A program made the translations under genes and the position numbers. Shown piece after piece: positions 22,547 through 34,125 of a stretch of DNA of 64,000 nt. The stretch lies in the NCBI GenBank assembly GCA_911728435.2, contig OU452213.1, positions 6,489,834 through 6,553,833 of the forward strand, read 5' to 3'. The notes under the pieces are model-generated. The model was not told where the DNA came from. It did not search any database and saw only the letters and a list, made by a program, of their open reading frames with translations. The first letter of the stretch is position 1. Each line of letters begins with the position of its first letter. This DNA comes from Apoderus coryli (taxonomy: Eukaryota > Arthropoda > Insecta > Coleoptera > Attelabidae).

Positions 22547-25500
22547 GCCCTTCCTAACTAACTCTATTACTGCAATAGTTACATATTATCTCAACTGTAG
22601 ACGCAACAAACCTGTTGAATTTCATACCATATAGTTAGATACCAATAGTCCCGTTTTAAGGGTATATTTTTATTATCTGTATGTCTAATAGTGGAAGACC
22701 CGGGGTCCTCCGCATTTAATGATTTTTAAGATGCACTTTTTTTTTGCTGTTCGTATTATTCTATGGTGTATATGCGTCGTGGTCGCATTTTTCTAGAACA
22801 GCGCCGAATTATTTTTACTTTTATTTCACCCCTTTTTCTGACGAAAATTCAACCACCCTACTAGATATATATGTATATACCTACCCTCTTCGGGTTATAT
22901 GCTGCCGCTCTATGTTGCTTATTATGTATATAGCTAAATATATACGGATCTCACCCCCCTTTGCACTTTTTCTATAGATATATTGCCATATATTTTTTTC
23001 TCTCTCGCGTTTTGACGCATTTTCTAATTTTTTTATTCAAACAAAATTTGAATAAACCTTATATTTTCTAATTCAGCAAACTACTGCACGAAATGTAGTA
23101 AACAATCAAATTTAAATATAAATAACAAAAGTTGTATACTCTCTATTATAAAGAAGAACGGAGATCTTGATTTTTTGGCATGGGTTTTTTCGTTTACTTT
23201 TTTTTATTGTTATCATTGATTTCTGGAAAAATAAAGTCCCACAGTTATCGAGTTAAAAGCCGTGGATAGAAATATTATCGTCCAATTTTTGCAGCTAGTA
23301 ATTTAAATAATATTCTAACGTTCATTTAAGAAAATATGTCTGGATAAACATGTCTTAATTTACAGAATAGCGGATTTTTATTAAAAAAAAAAAAAACAGT
23401 TGACAGTTACAAGTATTTTTTCCCGTGCAGCAATTAGTTACAACTTAAATCACTGCTTTAAATTAACCAATAGACAATTTACAAGAATAATTTCCATTTT
23501 TTCACATGACTTTCCTTTTGCCATTATTATTTTTTGTTTGGATCGAATAATTCTTGAAAAGTCGTTTTGTTTTATAATTTTTTTAGGTTTTACAGTAAAA
23601 ATTTTGTTTTTTTTTTGTTCGGTGAGAACTCACTGCCTTGCAGAAAAACGTAGCTCGAAATTGGTAGTGAAAGTTTATAACGAAAAATCTGATTTAGGTC
23701 TCAAAAACTGAAAAAATATGCTTTATTGTCATTATATTAATTATAAATTGCAAGAATTAAAAACAACTCTTGATATTAAGTCGATAAATCCTTATTTGTG
23801 ACTGTTAATGTATGAACTATTTATAATAATGTGAAAATATTTTAATAAATAAACAATTATTTAATTTCTTATATATCGTAAATTAATTCAGGGATTATTT
23901 TAGTAAATCCAGTACGAATTTCATTGATAAAAATTAGACAACTATTACAAATACGTTTTTCCCATGTAGCAATAATTTTCCGTGAAGATTGTTTTAATTT
24001 TTTGCCACGGGTTTACTTTAGGGCGTCCTGTAGAGAAACGAGGGGGTCAGAAACAGCTCGGAATATTATAACAATATCAACTTAGGTTCTGTTAAAGCTG
24101 ACTACTATTATTTAAGCTCTCAGTTGGTTCACGGTGAGCTATATCAGTGGGTTTTTATTGAAATTAGTTGTGGTGATGCCTGAGTATATTCACATAAATA
24201 TGCCGAAACAGGTAAGGTATTTGATTTAATGGGCACCACTTGGCGATTAAATTTAAGGTAAACAGTTTCGTTACGCCAAGAGAACGAACCTAAACAAAAA
24301 CATGAACTAATGGCTATCAGTGAACACAATAAATAGAAAAGATAGAAACAAGTTAATACAAAAACTCCAGAAAATTTAAAAACACAAGGAAAATGTACCA
24401 ACTTGACTGAATTTTCCGTCAAAATAAAGCTTCTAATTTTCTAATTTTGCAGAAAAAAACAAGGAGATGGTCACATTCAAATTTACGAAAAATTTGTATG
24501 TACTGGGTATGGATATTTGATATTTGCAACAAAATCCTATGTGTAACTAGTTAAAAATATCTCTACATACTGACAGTAATTATTTAACGTTATGCAAATT
24601 TGTTCTTTGTTTATGAAAAATATTTATTATAACAATTTACCGCCAGTGTATTTATTACAATATTATTTTAAGATCGACAGGTTTTTCTGTTAGTTATAAC
24701 TACCTAAGTAAATAATTAAAAGGTGTGCCCCAGTCCCGGCTTGTTTTAAGAACCAAGAATAATTAATAGGTAGGTACATATCTAGGTACTCTTATATAAA
24801 TTTGAAAAAGAAATAACAAGATATTTTATTAACATATTATTATTACTTGGCAATTTTTTCATTTATGCATACTTTAATTCTACACTCCTTATAATCAATA
24901 ATTTTTTTTCTCTCGCAATAATAAATTTAAAAAAAAAATGTTAAACCGATTTACTTACACAATTAAATTGAATGAACTTAAATAGGTATTTTGTTTGAGT
25001 GTTTTAGAATTATTTCATAATTTAATTTGAGGAGTTCAAGATGAAATTATCGCTGCACGGGAAAAAGTTACCACACGCAGAGTGTCTCGTCGCATCTAAA
25101 GATTTCTTGCTTTTGAGGTCAAACTGTTGTTGAATGTTTCCCGTAATATCTGTCTGCAGGCTTAAGTTATTCTAGTTCTGTCTTTTGGCTAAGCTTTATA
25201 AACTTTAGTTTTTAAGTACCCCTAAAGAAAGAAGTCAAGTCGCGGAATAATACTACTACCTTCAAAAAAAGGAACCATCTTCAACAGCGACTGTTACTGT
25301 GCACTTTTAGATCGATCGAACAATTATCCTGGGTGGCAAGTTTTAAAATGCCAGCACTGCATATTAATGAAAATGCGGTTGATTTAAGTATCAGAATTCT
25401 AATAAAAAATAAAATATTTTCATACTATAATAACAAAAGTTGTGAAGAATGTTAGTAGATTAAGGAAGGATGCAACAGTTTCAATTGAGTTTTTTTTTTA

Positions 25501-25970
25501 AAGGGTAGCGTGCACTGATATTTGTCATGCTAAGGTGATCATGCAGTAAATTCTCTTTATACAGAATTTCCCTCCTCAAGTTGGATTTTGATTCAACAAG
25601 TCTTATTTCATATATGGACCATTGATCCCCAAATTGTTAATTTGAATAAGTAGTCCATTCTTCTGAGTAGTTATACTTTCAGGAATGAATAAATAAAAGT
25701 CCAATCTAACATGATTTCTTACATTAAGGTTATAAATATAATTAAAATGGACTCTTCGGTTAAAGTGTACAAGTCTCTTGAAGTCTTTTCTTTTCGTTTA
25801 CTGCTTGCCATTGATGATGGGACTGGTCTAGTTCCGAAATATGTTTGGTTAGGCTCCTTTAATAAATTGAGAATTGTTATATTAAACTTATTTCATGGAG
25901 ATTCGACTTTTATTTCTTCATTATTGCTTGTTAAGTCGCCAAATTACTCGGGGATCTATTATTTTAACAT
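22547..25970. other. long AT-rich region without recognised gene
   Basis: Frames at 22744-22977, 23400-23711 and 24144-24422 (minus) are low-complexity, Phe/Leu/Tyr-rich translations of AT-rich DNA with no domain. Possibly intronic to the exon candidate at 22403. No terminal repeats recognised. Confidence 0.5.
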
Positions 25971-25974
25971 GGCT

Positions 25975-26226
25975 GTGACAGAGAGAGTTTTTAAAAATAA
26001 AATAAAATATTTTCATCTATCTGGGGCATTTTCTACGTTACAGGAGTTTGCTGAATCCTAGGGTAATCAGCAATAGTTTTTAAGCGTAAATTGTGTTGTT
26101 TTCGCGTTATTCTAAATGTTAAATGTGAATTTTTATATATTGTTAATTTTATTATTAGTTGCCAATGTACAAAATTTTTGTAGATATATTTATAATGGCT
26201 GAATAAATAATTATTATTATTATTAA
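25975..26226 (+). pseudogene. LINE ORF2 C-terminus and 3' UTR with (ATT)n tail
   Basis: The frame ends TERVFKNKIKYFHLSGAFST then LQEFAES and a stop at about 26061. This parallels the extreme C-termini of the other LINEs here (VFKTKIKTYLLKHCFYSVDE at 54840; KSIKSFVISQAFYTFEDYF at 43500). About 140 bp of 3' UTR follows, then AATAAATAATTATTATTATT, a simple-repeat tail. The frame is open from 25711, but its upstream part is not recognisable. Confidence 0.6.
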
Positions 26227-26777
26227 CAAAAGTGTTTTCTCTGATTTCCGATGAGTCTTTATATCCGTACGTCTATGCTAATTATTTACATACAAACAAA
26301 AAAATCAAGGTCCCATTTCGGTTTGGCACGTCCTTAAATTTATTAATTTAAAACTCGATTCATATGTGATTATTAGGTATTATTGACATGGCAACATACA
26401 GTTTATAAAAAATCATTCAGTATCGAAAATATTCACATTGAAACATAGTCTCATTAAATTTGAAGGTCTTAATTTGCAATTATATTAAAACAGTATTACG
26501 CTGAATACCTAATTTTACCGCAAATCTAGAATATATACGCACAAACGAAACTATAGATTTGTACTTATCATTATTTTTCTATATAACAAAATTCAATAGC
26601 GCAAGAAACTAAACTCCAACGATCGTCTATGAATGTCTTCCTCTTACAATTATCCTACAGAGTCTACCATAAGTCCTACGGGCATTCAAAGAATTTTAAA
26701 AGCCCTCAAATTCCATCTTTTGTACGAATTAAATTATGCAGAATGAAACGATAAACAAATCGTCTCGTTGTATTGAG

Positions 26778-26815
26778 ATAGGCTGATGATGGAGTCAGTT
26801 CCGAAACATGTCGTG
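26778..26815 (+). other. CTGATGA...CCGAAAC motif
   Basis: GGCTGATGATGGAGTCAGTT is followed by CCGAAACATGTCG. A related string with a perfect 6-bp stem (GGGACT/AGTTCC) followed by GAAA occurs at 25812-25842. The arrangement recalls a hammerhead ribozyme core (CUGANGA, stem, GAAA), but the base pair next to each core box is not formed, so I do not call a ribozyme. Confidence 0.3.
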
Positions 26816-27191
26816 TTTTATTTTTTCGGAGTTACTGCTTCATATGGATTACTTTTGATAATAATAAATCTCTGTAAATTGTTCTACCGATAAAAACTTG
26901 GTGGTTAGAGGTCGATTGGCTATTTTTTTTAATGGACTTATATCTTATAAGTTTCTTCAAGCACTTTTGGTGGGTATCTGTATGTACCTACTTTAGTAGG
27001 ATTGACTAATAATTATATTATGGACCCACGCCAATTTTATAACCATCGAAAAACCCACACGATATTTTTATAAAGCAATGTTTCCCAAAGGTTAATTAAT
27101 ATTAGTCAATGTCTCAAATGAATTCTATACATATGCTAAATCGCTATTAGTTATTTTTTTATATTCAGTAGTAATACCCCTAGGGTCTTGA

Positions 27192-27335
27192 TAATACCGA
27201 AATAATTTTGTTATAGAGAATGCCAAAAGCGCGTTCCTTGATAATAGCCCAAGGCCGTAGGCCGAGGGCTATTATCCTTGTGCAACTCGCTTGAAGGATT
27301 GTCTATGACAAAATTTTGAGTATTTATCAAGGCTC
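27192..27335. repeat. 3'-terminal hairpin of Crypton-like copy A with palindromic insert
   Basis: TTGATAATACC..AATTTTGTTATAGAGAATGCC pairs with AATCCTTCAA..TCTATGACAAAATT further on. In the loop lies a 37-bp palindrome (27240-27276; GATAATAGCCC...GGGCTATTATC) flanked by a 6-bp duplication TCCTTG (27235-27240 and 27275-27280). It is absent from copy B. Confidence 0.8.
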
Positions 27336-27389
27336 GAGAAATATTCACTAAGATAATTTTTTACTTTGTAGATATCAAAAATCTGATTG

Positions 27390-27791
27390 TCATTTTCGTT
27401 TGTTTGGATCCTGCTGTAATCTTTTACGTTTTGTATTTCTTGCATCTCGCGCATTTTTGAATATCACACTGGTAAACGGGTCAAATACAATTTTGAAGTC
27501 ATTGAAGTATTTTTCTTGGAGTAGCCTGCTCGTAGTATACCAAATTCTTTTTACAGTTGCTTCTTTATATTCAGTTCCGTCAGCTATTCTCATATTTACC
27601 GCATAATCTTTCAATATATTAGCCAAATTATGCAAACTCGTTTCAGCATTCAGTTCGTATTCTCTGGTCGCACAAAACTCGAGAAATATTTTCCATACAT
27701 ATTTTTTTGATTTGATTGTATTTTTTGGTATATTATTAGATATAATATCATTAAGTGCATCGTTAGATGCAATACCAAATCTTCGCGACAT
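27390..27791 (-). pseudogene. Crypton-like tyrosine recombinase, N-terminal fragment
   Basis: 133 codons from ATG (27791) to a stop created by the deletion joint. The order is NTIKSKKYVWKIFLEFC (core-binding helix), the acidic-hydrophobic region NAETSLHNLANILKDYAVNM, ADGTEYKEATVKRIWYTTSR and FKIVFDPFTSVIFKNARDAR. This matches the N-terminal core-binding domain of Crypton transposases and the host proteins derived from them (the KIAA1958, QRICH1 and ZMYM group). The catalytic domain with R-H-R-Y is absent, so no recombinase activity is expected. Copy B shows how the protein continues. Reading it as a domesticated DNA-binding protein is possible but less likely, given the frame-ending deletion. 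Confidence 0.7.
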
Positions 27792-28039
27792 TTTTAAACC
27801 AGTAGTCAGTCAGTTTGACGTTTAATTAATTTTTAATAAAAAAAACACCAAACTGAAAACACCACATGTAGGGTATTATCGCTGTAATCCAGAGGTGATT
27901 GGATGAAATTTGACACATGAATTAAAATTAAGTAATTTGATTGGTTACTATATTTAGTAAAAAATTATCAATAAAATTTGTGGACCCTCTAGAAATGCGA
28001 TTATATGATTTTTAGAAATTACTAGAAACACCTGGTTGT

Positions 28040-28215
28040 TTTGCATGGGCAGCTTTTTGATTCGTTGCAAATTATCAGCGGGGTGCCCCACGGCTCAATA
28101 CTAGGTCAAATTTTGTACTGCATTTATATTTCTGAATTGCCGAATTTTCTGCAAAGGTCCCTTGCCAAAATATATGCTGATGACACAATTTATTTGGTTC
28201 TTATACAATAATAAT
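28040..28215 (+). pseudogene. LINE reverse transcriptase remnant (YADDT box)
   Basis: One frame reads ISGVPHGSILGQILYCIYIS followed by LPNFLQ and then KIYADDTIYLV before a stop. The SGVPQGSILGP and YADD boxes are both recognisable. PHG replaces PQG, and the upstream and downstream parts are gone. Confidence 0.8.
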
Positions 28216-29800
28216 GATTAAAGCTAGTGATGACTTGAGTATCATCCTACTCATGTTAAACAGTTTGATCTCACTTTAATCACTGTAATGTGGTATTCGA
28301 AAAAATACTGTCTACGCTTTATATATTGTGTCATTTGATATTAAATAAAATAAGATTTTAGGCTATTGAACAACCAGACATGTTGCGGAGCGTGTATACA
28401 TCCATCTTCAGTGATCAATTAACAATTGATTCCATAATAGATTTATTTCTATTGCTGATACTATACTACACGTTCCCAATCAAGTGTGGTCCAAATTCAA
28501 AAGGTTTGCCACGGCTTCTTTAGACAAGTCCAGTTGATTTGTTTGTTTTTACATACGTTTGCCCTACTAACTTGTTTTTAAACCATACTTGATAAATTGT
28601 TTTTGCAAAAAGTTAACGAGACCACTAGCTTTGCGCCCTTTTAACACATTAAAGAATTATTAAACAGCTTAATAATAATGAAATAAAGTGCTTTGTTTAT
28701 TACTCTTGTACCGGACGGCATAGTGTTTGGCGTATAACTAAGCGGTGGAAATGTCTTTTGTACGAGACTTTGTATGTATATTTAAGAATTATTATTATTA
28801 AATTCAGTTGGATATTTATACCTGATTTTTTTATTTCTGATTCTTGGTACTTAGTCGATTTTACTATGCCTTCAGGGTATGTTTATCCAATCATAGTAGC
28901 GCATTAAAACAAGAGCAAAACTTACTAACCGTATTGCAGCGTTACAATTGTTTGTTCATAGCACAAAGTTACATAGAATATTATTTAAAAAATGCTCAGC
29001 AAATCTAATAATGATAACAATGCATTAGAATCCATGCGGAGGCTGTTAAACAAGGCTGTGGACTTTACCGGATTAATTTTGAGATCGTGACATCCTCACA
29101 CGTCAACCAATGACTCCAGATCAAGATTAATCTGCGCTCCTCAGCGGTTGGCATGTCTTTCTTATTATATTATTACGTTTTCATTCGACAGAGTCTCACA
29201 ATTTTCAGCACTATTTCCATTGCTGCTGTCGGAGTAGATGCAAAGGCTCAACTGCTGGCTAAGCACGCAAGTCTCTGCGTACTTAGCGAACCGCATCAAT
29301 TCTAACTATTCGATTGTATTGTGTTTTTAATTTTTGTTGACTCGTAAAGCAAAAACAATTCAGGTCAATACCAAATCAAAACCCACAAATTACGTCTACA
29401 TCCAATATTATTCGATAAAAGTAAGTACCTACCGAATTGTTAATATTTAAACTAGTAGACTACCAGTTTACGAAATATATGCGCGAAAATTATTATCAAT
29501 AACGATTAACGTTCAAGGTTAAAATGGTTATGATTATTTTTTTTTTTGTTTGCAATTGCATGTTTGGTCATCATATTTCACTGCACTTAGGTAGAGTACC
29601 TAATATAGATTATTTTTCGACAAATATTATGTGATTTATGTACCTATACACGGTGAGCAAATTTCCATGTTTTGATATACGCAAACTTACACCCTCTTCC
29701 CCCCATTCTCGATCTCTTTTTGGAGAAACATATGAATGTGAAAACAGATCGTATCTATCTTGATGCTCTTTATTTAGTTGATAATGTAATTGTCAGAAGT
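28216..29800. other. AT-rich region, no supported gene
   Basis: A GC-richer patch around 29090-29300 contains a small hairpin (GCTAAGCACGCA / TGCGTACTTAGC, 29259-29288). The patch may be an old element, but no coding signal is visible. Confidence 0.4.
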
Positions 29801-29807
29801 AGCTTTA

Positions 29808-29990
29808 CACGTATACTGGCATCGAGAAAATGACAATGTCGCTGTCCGCTTGTGGTGCCTCGTCCCAAGCTGCTTGAACCTCGTGGGTTAACTGTACCAG
29901 AGTCTGTGAAGGATGGTGTAGAGTGGACAGTCTTCTGTCCATTAAATCTCAAACGTTTTCTATGGGATTTAAATCCAGTGAACTGCAGTA
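29808..29990 (-). pseudogene. Tc1-like transposase C-terminal remnant
   Basis: The minus strand reads SLDLNPIENV, a stop, then DLMDRRLSTLHHPSQTLVQL and QAAWDEAPQADSDIVIFSMP. This is the C-terminal block of Tc1 transposases: SPDLNPIExxWD with the catalytic Glu of DD34E, then QLxxxLxxxWDxIPQ and SMPxR. The two upstream Asp residues are not in the window copy, and a stop replaces the usual Trp after NPIExV. Confidence 0.8.
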
Positions 29991-30104
29991 GTCTTCTTCG
30001 TGTTGCTCAAAAATTTGCTCACAGTATGGGTATCAAAAACAAAAATCCACTAAACAAGCGTTGACAAAATTGGTGCAATCAAGAAAAGCCACAATGGAGC
30101 AGAG

Positions 30105-30712
30105 AAATGTACTGACAGCTGGGTTTTGTGATCTCTCTAGGGCATATCACTGTTTTTCCCTTTCAATTTCAATATAGCGTTTGAGCAAATGCTCTTAACT
30201 TCATTAAATCTCACTTGAGTGATTGATCGTCAACAATTGGTGGAGTATATGGGATGGGGGGCAGATCGAACTTGCGCGATGTGACATCTGGCGTGCCCCA
30301 GGGCTCCATTCTGGGACCTCTCTTATTTATACTCTATTTCCAGGCTTCCACCGATTTTAATAACGTAATAACTAGATATTGCTGCAAATTGGTTTGCATC
30401 TAACGATCTTAATAAAACCAAGACAGATGATGGACTTTACACTGAACAGAGGTGGTGTTTTTATGGACCTTTCCAAACTTGGGGCCAAATATAGAGAGTC
30501 TTATAAGCCTCTTTACAAAAACTCAACATTTTTTAAAGTATTTTATTTTTGTGTGTGTTTAATGTGATTTGGTTGTATTGTAAACTTGACGGAGTGTTAA
30601 TTATTATTATTTGTGTATATATTTACTTGTTTAATTTTATTATGCCGAATTTTATGACGATGCCAATACCTATATATTGTTCAGTAGAGAAATAAAGCAA
30701 AAAATAAAACAG
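30105..30712 (+). pseudogene. Jockey-type LINE remnant
   Basis: Fragments in order: GFCDLSRAYHC (first RT Asp box, with Y for F), a deletion, DVTSGVPQGSILGPLLFILY, a deletion removing the FADD box, DIAANWFASNDLNKTKT (the WFxxNxLxLNxxKT block), a frameshift, then a 3' UTR ending in GAGAAATAAAGCAAAAAAT, a likely polyadenylation signal and A-rich tail. At least two internal deletions make it non-functional. Confidence 0.8.
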
Positions 30713-31379
30713 ATGAGATCTCTCCAAATATTTTGGCTTTTTGGACACACTGTATCTACATACCTAATTAAAATTGTATATAATTATATTCTATAAATCT
30801 CTCACATTCTAGTTGGTTTAAGTCAAGGCCAAAATTGGAATAGAAACGTCCAATAATAGCAAGCCATAAAAGTTATTAGGCGGACACTATGATTAAATAA
30901 CATATTCATTCCAACCGTGTTTAACAAAAATTACAAAATGGTTGTTTCTATTATATACACATAGAATGGATTAAATTAATGTATACATTCATTTTTTATA
31001 CCAATTTAAAATACGCATACTAAACAAAAATTCCTTATTTTTAAATGTCATAGATATTTTTATTAGTAAATGTATATCTACAGGGTGATTTAACAGTAGA
31101 AAAGATTTATATATAATCATATTTGATGATTCTTGTACCTATAAATTACAAAAGGGCTGAGCAGGAAGTATAACTGATATTTAATCCTCAGCCAGATGAT
31201 GTAAACACGGTATTTGCCTTAGCATAAACCCAAACAAAAATAATTTCAATCCCACAACGTAAATAGAACCAAATAGAAAAATTAGCCTAAGATGATTGCG
31301 ATCCAAAATAAATATCATGTTGACTTTAGATTTAAAATTAAAATAAGTGTAGCTAAATTATAAAATGTTTAAAGATTAA
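30713..31379. other. AT-rich spacer with CAGGGTGATT terminus
   Basis: CTACAGGGTGATTTAACAGT at 31079-31098 looks like a DNA-transposon end, with no partner found. Otherwise featureless. Confidence 0.4.
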
Positions 31380-32415
31380 CCGTAAGTTCAAAGTTATGCG
31401 CGTATATATGGTTTTAAACCAAACATTGTCTATCATCTTTCTAGGCTCAAATGTAGACAAATTTACTAAAACCCAAAAATTGTTAGTTTATTTCAGAGAT
31501 TATACTGTAATTTTTAATTTCGAAATACGATCTACCTATTGAGTTTTATATTCTTTAAGTAAACGTAACCTCAAAGTTGTGTGTATTTTCTTTTGGACGA
31601 AAAAGCCGTCTAACTTTTTCTAGAGCTCAGAAATATAGCCAATCTTACTGCAACCTAAAAATAGTTAGCTTGTTTCATGGGTACTACTATACTCTTTAAT
31701 TTAAAACTGAAATCTTGCTATAGAGTTTTATATTTATTAAGTAAACGTAACCTCAAAGTTGTGTGTATTTTCTTTTGAACGAAAAAAGCGTCTAACTTTT
31801 TCTAGATCTCAGAAATATAGCCAATCTTACAGCAACCTAAAACTAGTTAGCTTGTTTCATGGGTACTACTATACTCTTTAATTTAAAACTGAAATCTTGC
31901 TATAGAGTTTTATATTTTTTAAGTAAACGTAACCTCAGAGTTGTGTGCAGTTTCTTTTGAACGAAAAAAGCGTCTAACTTTTTCTAGAGCTCAGAAATAT
32001 AGCCAATCTTACTGCAACCTAAAAATAGTTAGCTTGTTTCATGGGTACTACTATACTCTATAATTTAAAACTGAAATCTTGCTATAGAGTTTTATATTTA
32101 TTAAGTAAACGTAACCTCAAAGTTGTGTGTATTTTCTTTTGAACGAAAAAGCCGTCTAACTTTTTCTAGAGCTCAGAAATATAGCCAATCTTACTGCAAC
32201 TTAAAAATAGTTAGCTTGTTTCATGGGTACTACTATACTCTTTCATTTGAAATTAAATCTTGCTATAGAGTTTTATATTTATTAAGTAAACGTAACCTCA
32301 GAGTTGTGTGTATTTTCTTTTGAACGAAAAAACCGTATATTTTCCAGAGCTCAGGAATCTAGGCAAACTTATTGAAACCAAAAAAGTAGTTAGCTTATTT
32401 AGGTGACACTAAAGC
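31380..32415. repeat. 182-bp tandem satellite, about 5.7 copies
   Basis: The landmark AAACGTAACCTCA recurs at 31561, 31743, 31925, 32107 and 32288 (period 182). Monomers carry GAACGAAAAAGCCGTCTAAC, TCTAGAGCTCAGAAATATAG and TTAGCTTGTTTCATGGGTAC. The three to four central copies are nearly identical; the first (31380-31555) and last are strongly diverged. The frame at 32123-32323 lies inside and is spurious. Confidence 0.95.
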
Positions 32416-33284
32416 TCGCATAAATTTGACTTTCTTGACAAAAGAATTTCGGGTACAATGCACAAAGAAATGTCAAATAACCATGGCTTACAGAGATAAT
32501 AATATAAAGAGCTGGAACAGCAGAAAATATATTTGTTTGTTTGCATTTTGAGTTAACCTCGTATAGTGCAATATAGCATAATGAAATTTACCACCCAGTG
32601 TTGCCTAAAATTTCCATTTTCGACCACTTATTTCAACATTATATACTTCCATGATAGGCATTTGCAGAAAACGAAGAAATAGGTCAATAGAAAAGCATCA
32701 TCCACCTACACTAGAATAATGTTATAGTGCGCATATTACCACTGACACAATCTTGTACTAGGTACATTTATACACCTCTAACCTATGTAGAAAATGTAGG
32801 TAAATACTATGCCATGTACATAACATTATTCTACTATAGCAATGTCGTTTTCCGACTTACTTCCAACTGTAGTTATATGTTGTCCTTTTAAAACGACTCT
32901 TTATGCTAATACCTACAAGCCTTGGAGTTAGTTAGCCTTGCTTTGAATGTTTTACGGGACTAAACCTATCTTTGTACAGTGCGACACATCGAATGATGAT
33001 AAAAAAGGCACACTTTCCTTCGAATTTTTACAATATTTTGCAACGCCACTGTATTTCTCAAATATATTTATTTCGCTTTTGAGGTTAGTTATTACAATTA
33101 TGTATGAAAGATGATATCACATAGGGCCGTTCCTGCGAGCGTGCAGGACGTGCATGTCAATTTGTTTGTTTTGGTAATTTAATAAATATTTTTTCTAATT
33201 ATTTTTCTTTGCCATTAAAGAAAATAGGACCATGTTTTTTTTTAACTAGGGCCGCACCAAAGAAACCCGCACGTGACATGACTT

Positions 33285-33605
33285 AATCCGTTTGTGAAAA
33301 TGTTCGAATACTCTGCTTCACAAATCAGGTTCTATGCCAGTTATTTCACGTTTGATCTCTTGTTCGGTTTATTCTTGTAGACTCTGCTCTTCAAATACCA
33401 TCACAGAAAAAATTCTACGGGAGTTAAATCACGCATGATTGCAGGAGGCACCGTTCTGTTGAATACCAGAGATCCTCGATGTATACAGCGTTCTCCGCAT
33501 GATCCTCGAAAATTGACCTATTCCGCCTCCGGACCAACAGTCACCTTTGGAGGATGCAATTCCGGTTGAACAAGCTCAATAACACAACGGCAATATTTTG
33601 TTCCG
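33285..33605 (-). pseudogene. mariner-like (DUF4817-type) transposase remnant
   Basis: On the minus strand LVQPELHPPKVTVGPEAE is followed, across deletions and frameshifts, by GSCGERCIHRGS and then PPAIMRDLTPVEFFL, a stop, and YLKSRVYKNKPNK. These match the blocks of insect mariner relatives: LHPxKVTVWCG, then the third catalytic Asp in SCDLTPxDFFLWGYxKSxVYxNKP. Here the Asp after TPV is Glu, and the second Asp (QDGAPxH) is deleted. Confidence 0.7.
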
Positions 33606-33621
33606 AACGACCTCTACGAGC

Positions 33622-34125
33622 ATATGGCATGCAAATAGCCCTTCATAATAATAATATATAATAATATCATCGTCCTGTTTAAATTTCACAACCCTTCAGG
33701 CAAGGAAAAAATTTCAATTTTTTGATGCTTTTGCTCGGTATAGGACTATAGAACGCTATCATTCAAGACTTAAGAAACTATCCTTAATGACCCTTCTGCA
33801 GCATGTCGTTTGGCATGCAAATAGCCCTTCAAAATATCATTCTCCTGCCTAAAATTCACAACCCTTCAGGCAAGGAAAAAATTTCAGTTTTTTGATGCTT
33901 TTGCTGGGTATAGGACTATAGAACGCTATCATTCAAGCCCTAAGAAACTATCGTTAATGACCGTTCACAGCATGTCGTTTTGCTTGCAAATAGCCCTTCA
34001 TAATATCATTGTCCTGTCTAAAATTCACAACCCTTCAGGCAAGGAAAATATTTCAGTTTTTTTATGCTTTTGCTCGGTATAGGACTATAGAACGCTATCA
34101 TTCAAGCCCTAAGAAACTATCCTTA
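33622..34125. repeat. ~170-bp tandem repeat, three copies
   Basis: ACCCTTCAGGCAAGGAAAA recurs at 33691, 33861 and 34030. Units share TAGGACTATAGAACGCTATC and GCAAATAGCCCTTCATAATA. The middle copy carries fewer inserted ATAATA units than the first. It is unrelated in sequence to the other 170-182-bp arrays. The coding-looking frame at 34009-34194 lies inside the repeat. Confidence 0.95.

Larger units (their letters stand above)
27165..27970 (-). mobile_element. Crypton-like element, copy A (internally deleted)
   Basis: Minus-strand element homologous to 36793-38700. Both begin with GATAATTTTTTACTAAATA and end with ...CTAGGGGTATTACTACTGA. Copy A keeps the 5' region, the N-terminal part of the ORF and the 3' hairpin, but lacks the catalytic half of the gene. 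The deletion joins CGAAAATG to ACAATCAGATTTTTGATATC across a short homology (TGACAATCA). Confidence 0.7.

Noticed and set aside
24144..24422. 92-codon minus-strand frame with hydrophobic stretch
   Set aside because: Hydrophobicity comes from T-rich codons; no signal-peptide architecture, homologous motif or splice context.
26778..26815. Hammerhead ribozyme
   Set aside because: Core strings are present but the base pair flanking the cores in stem II is not formed and stems I and III are not evident.
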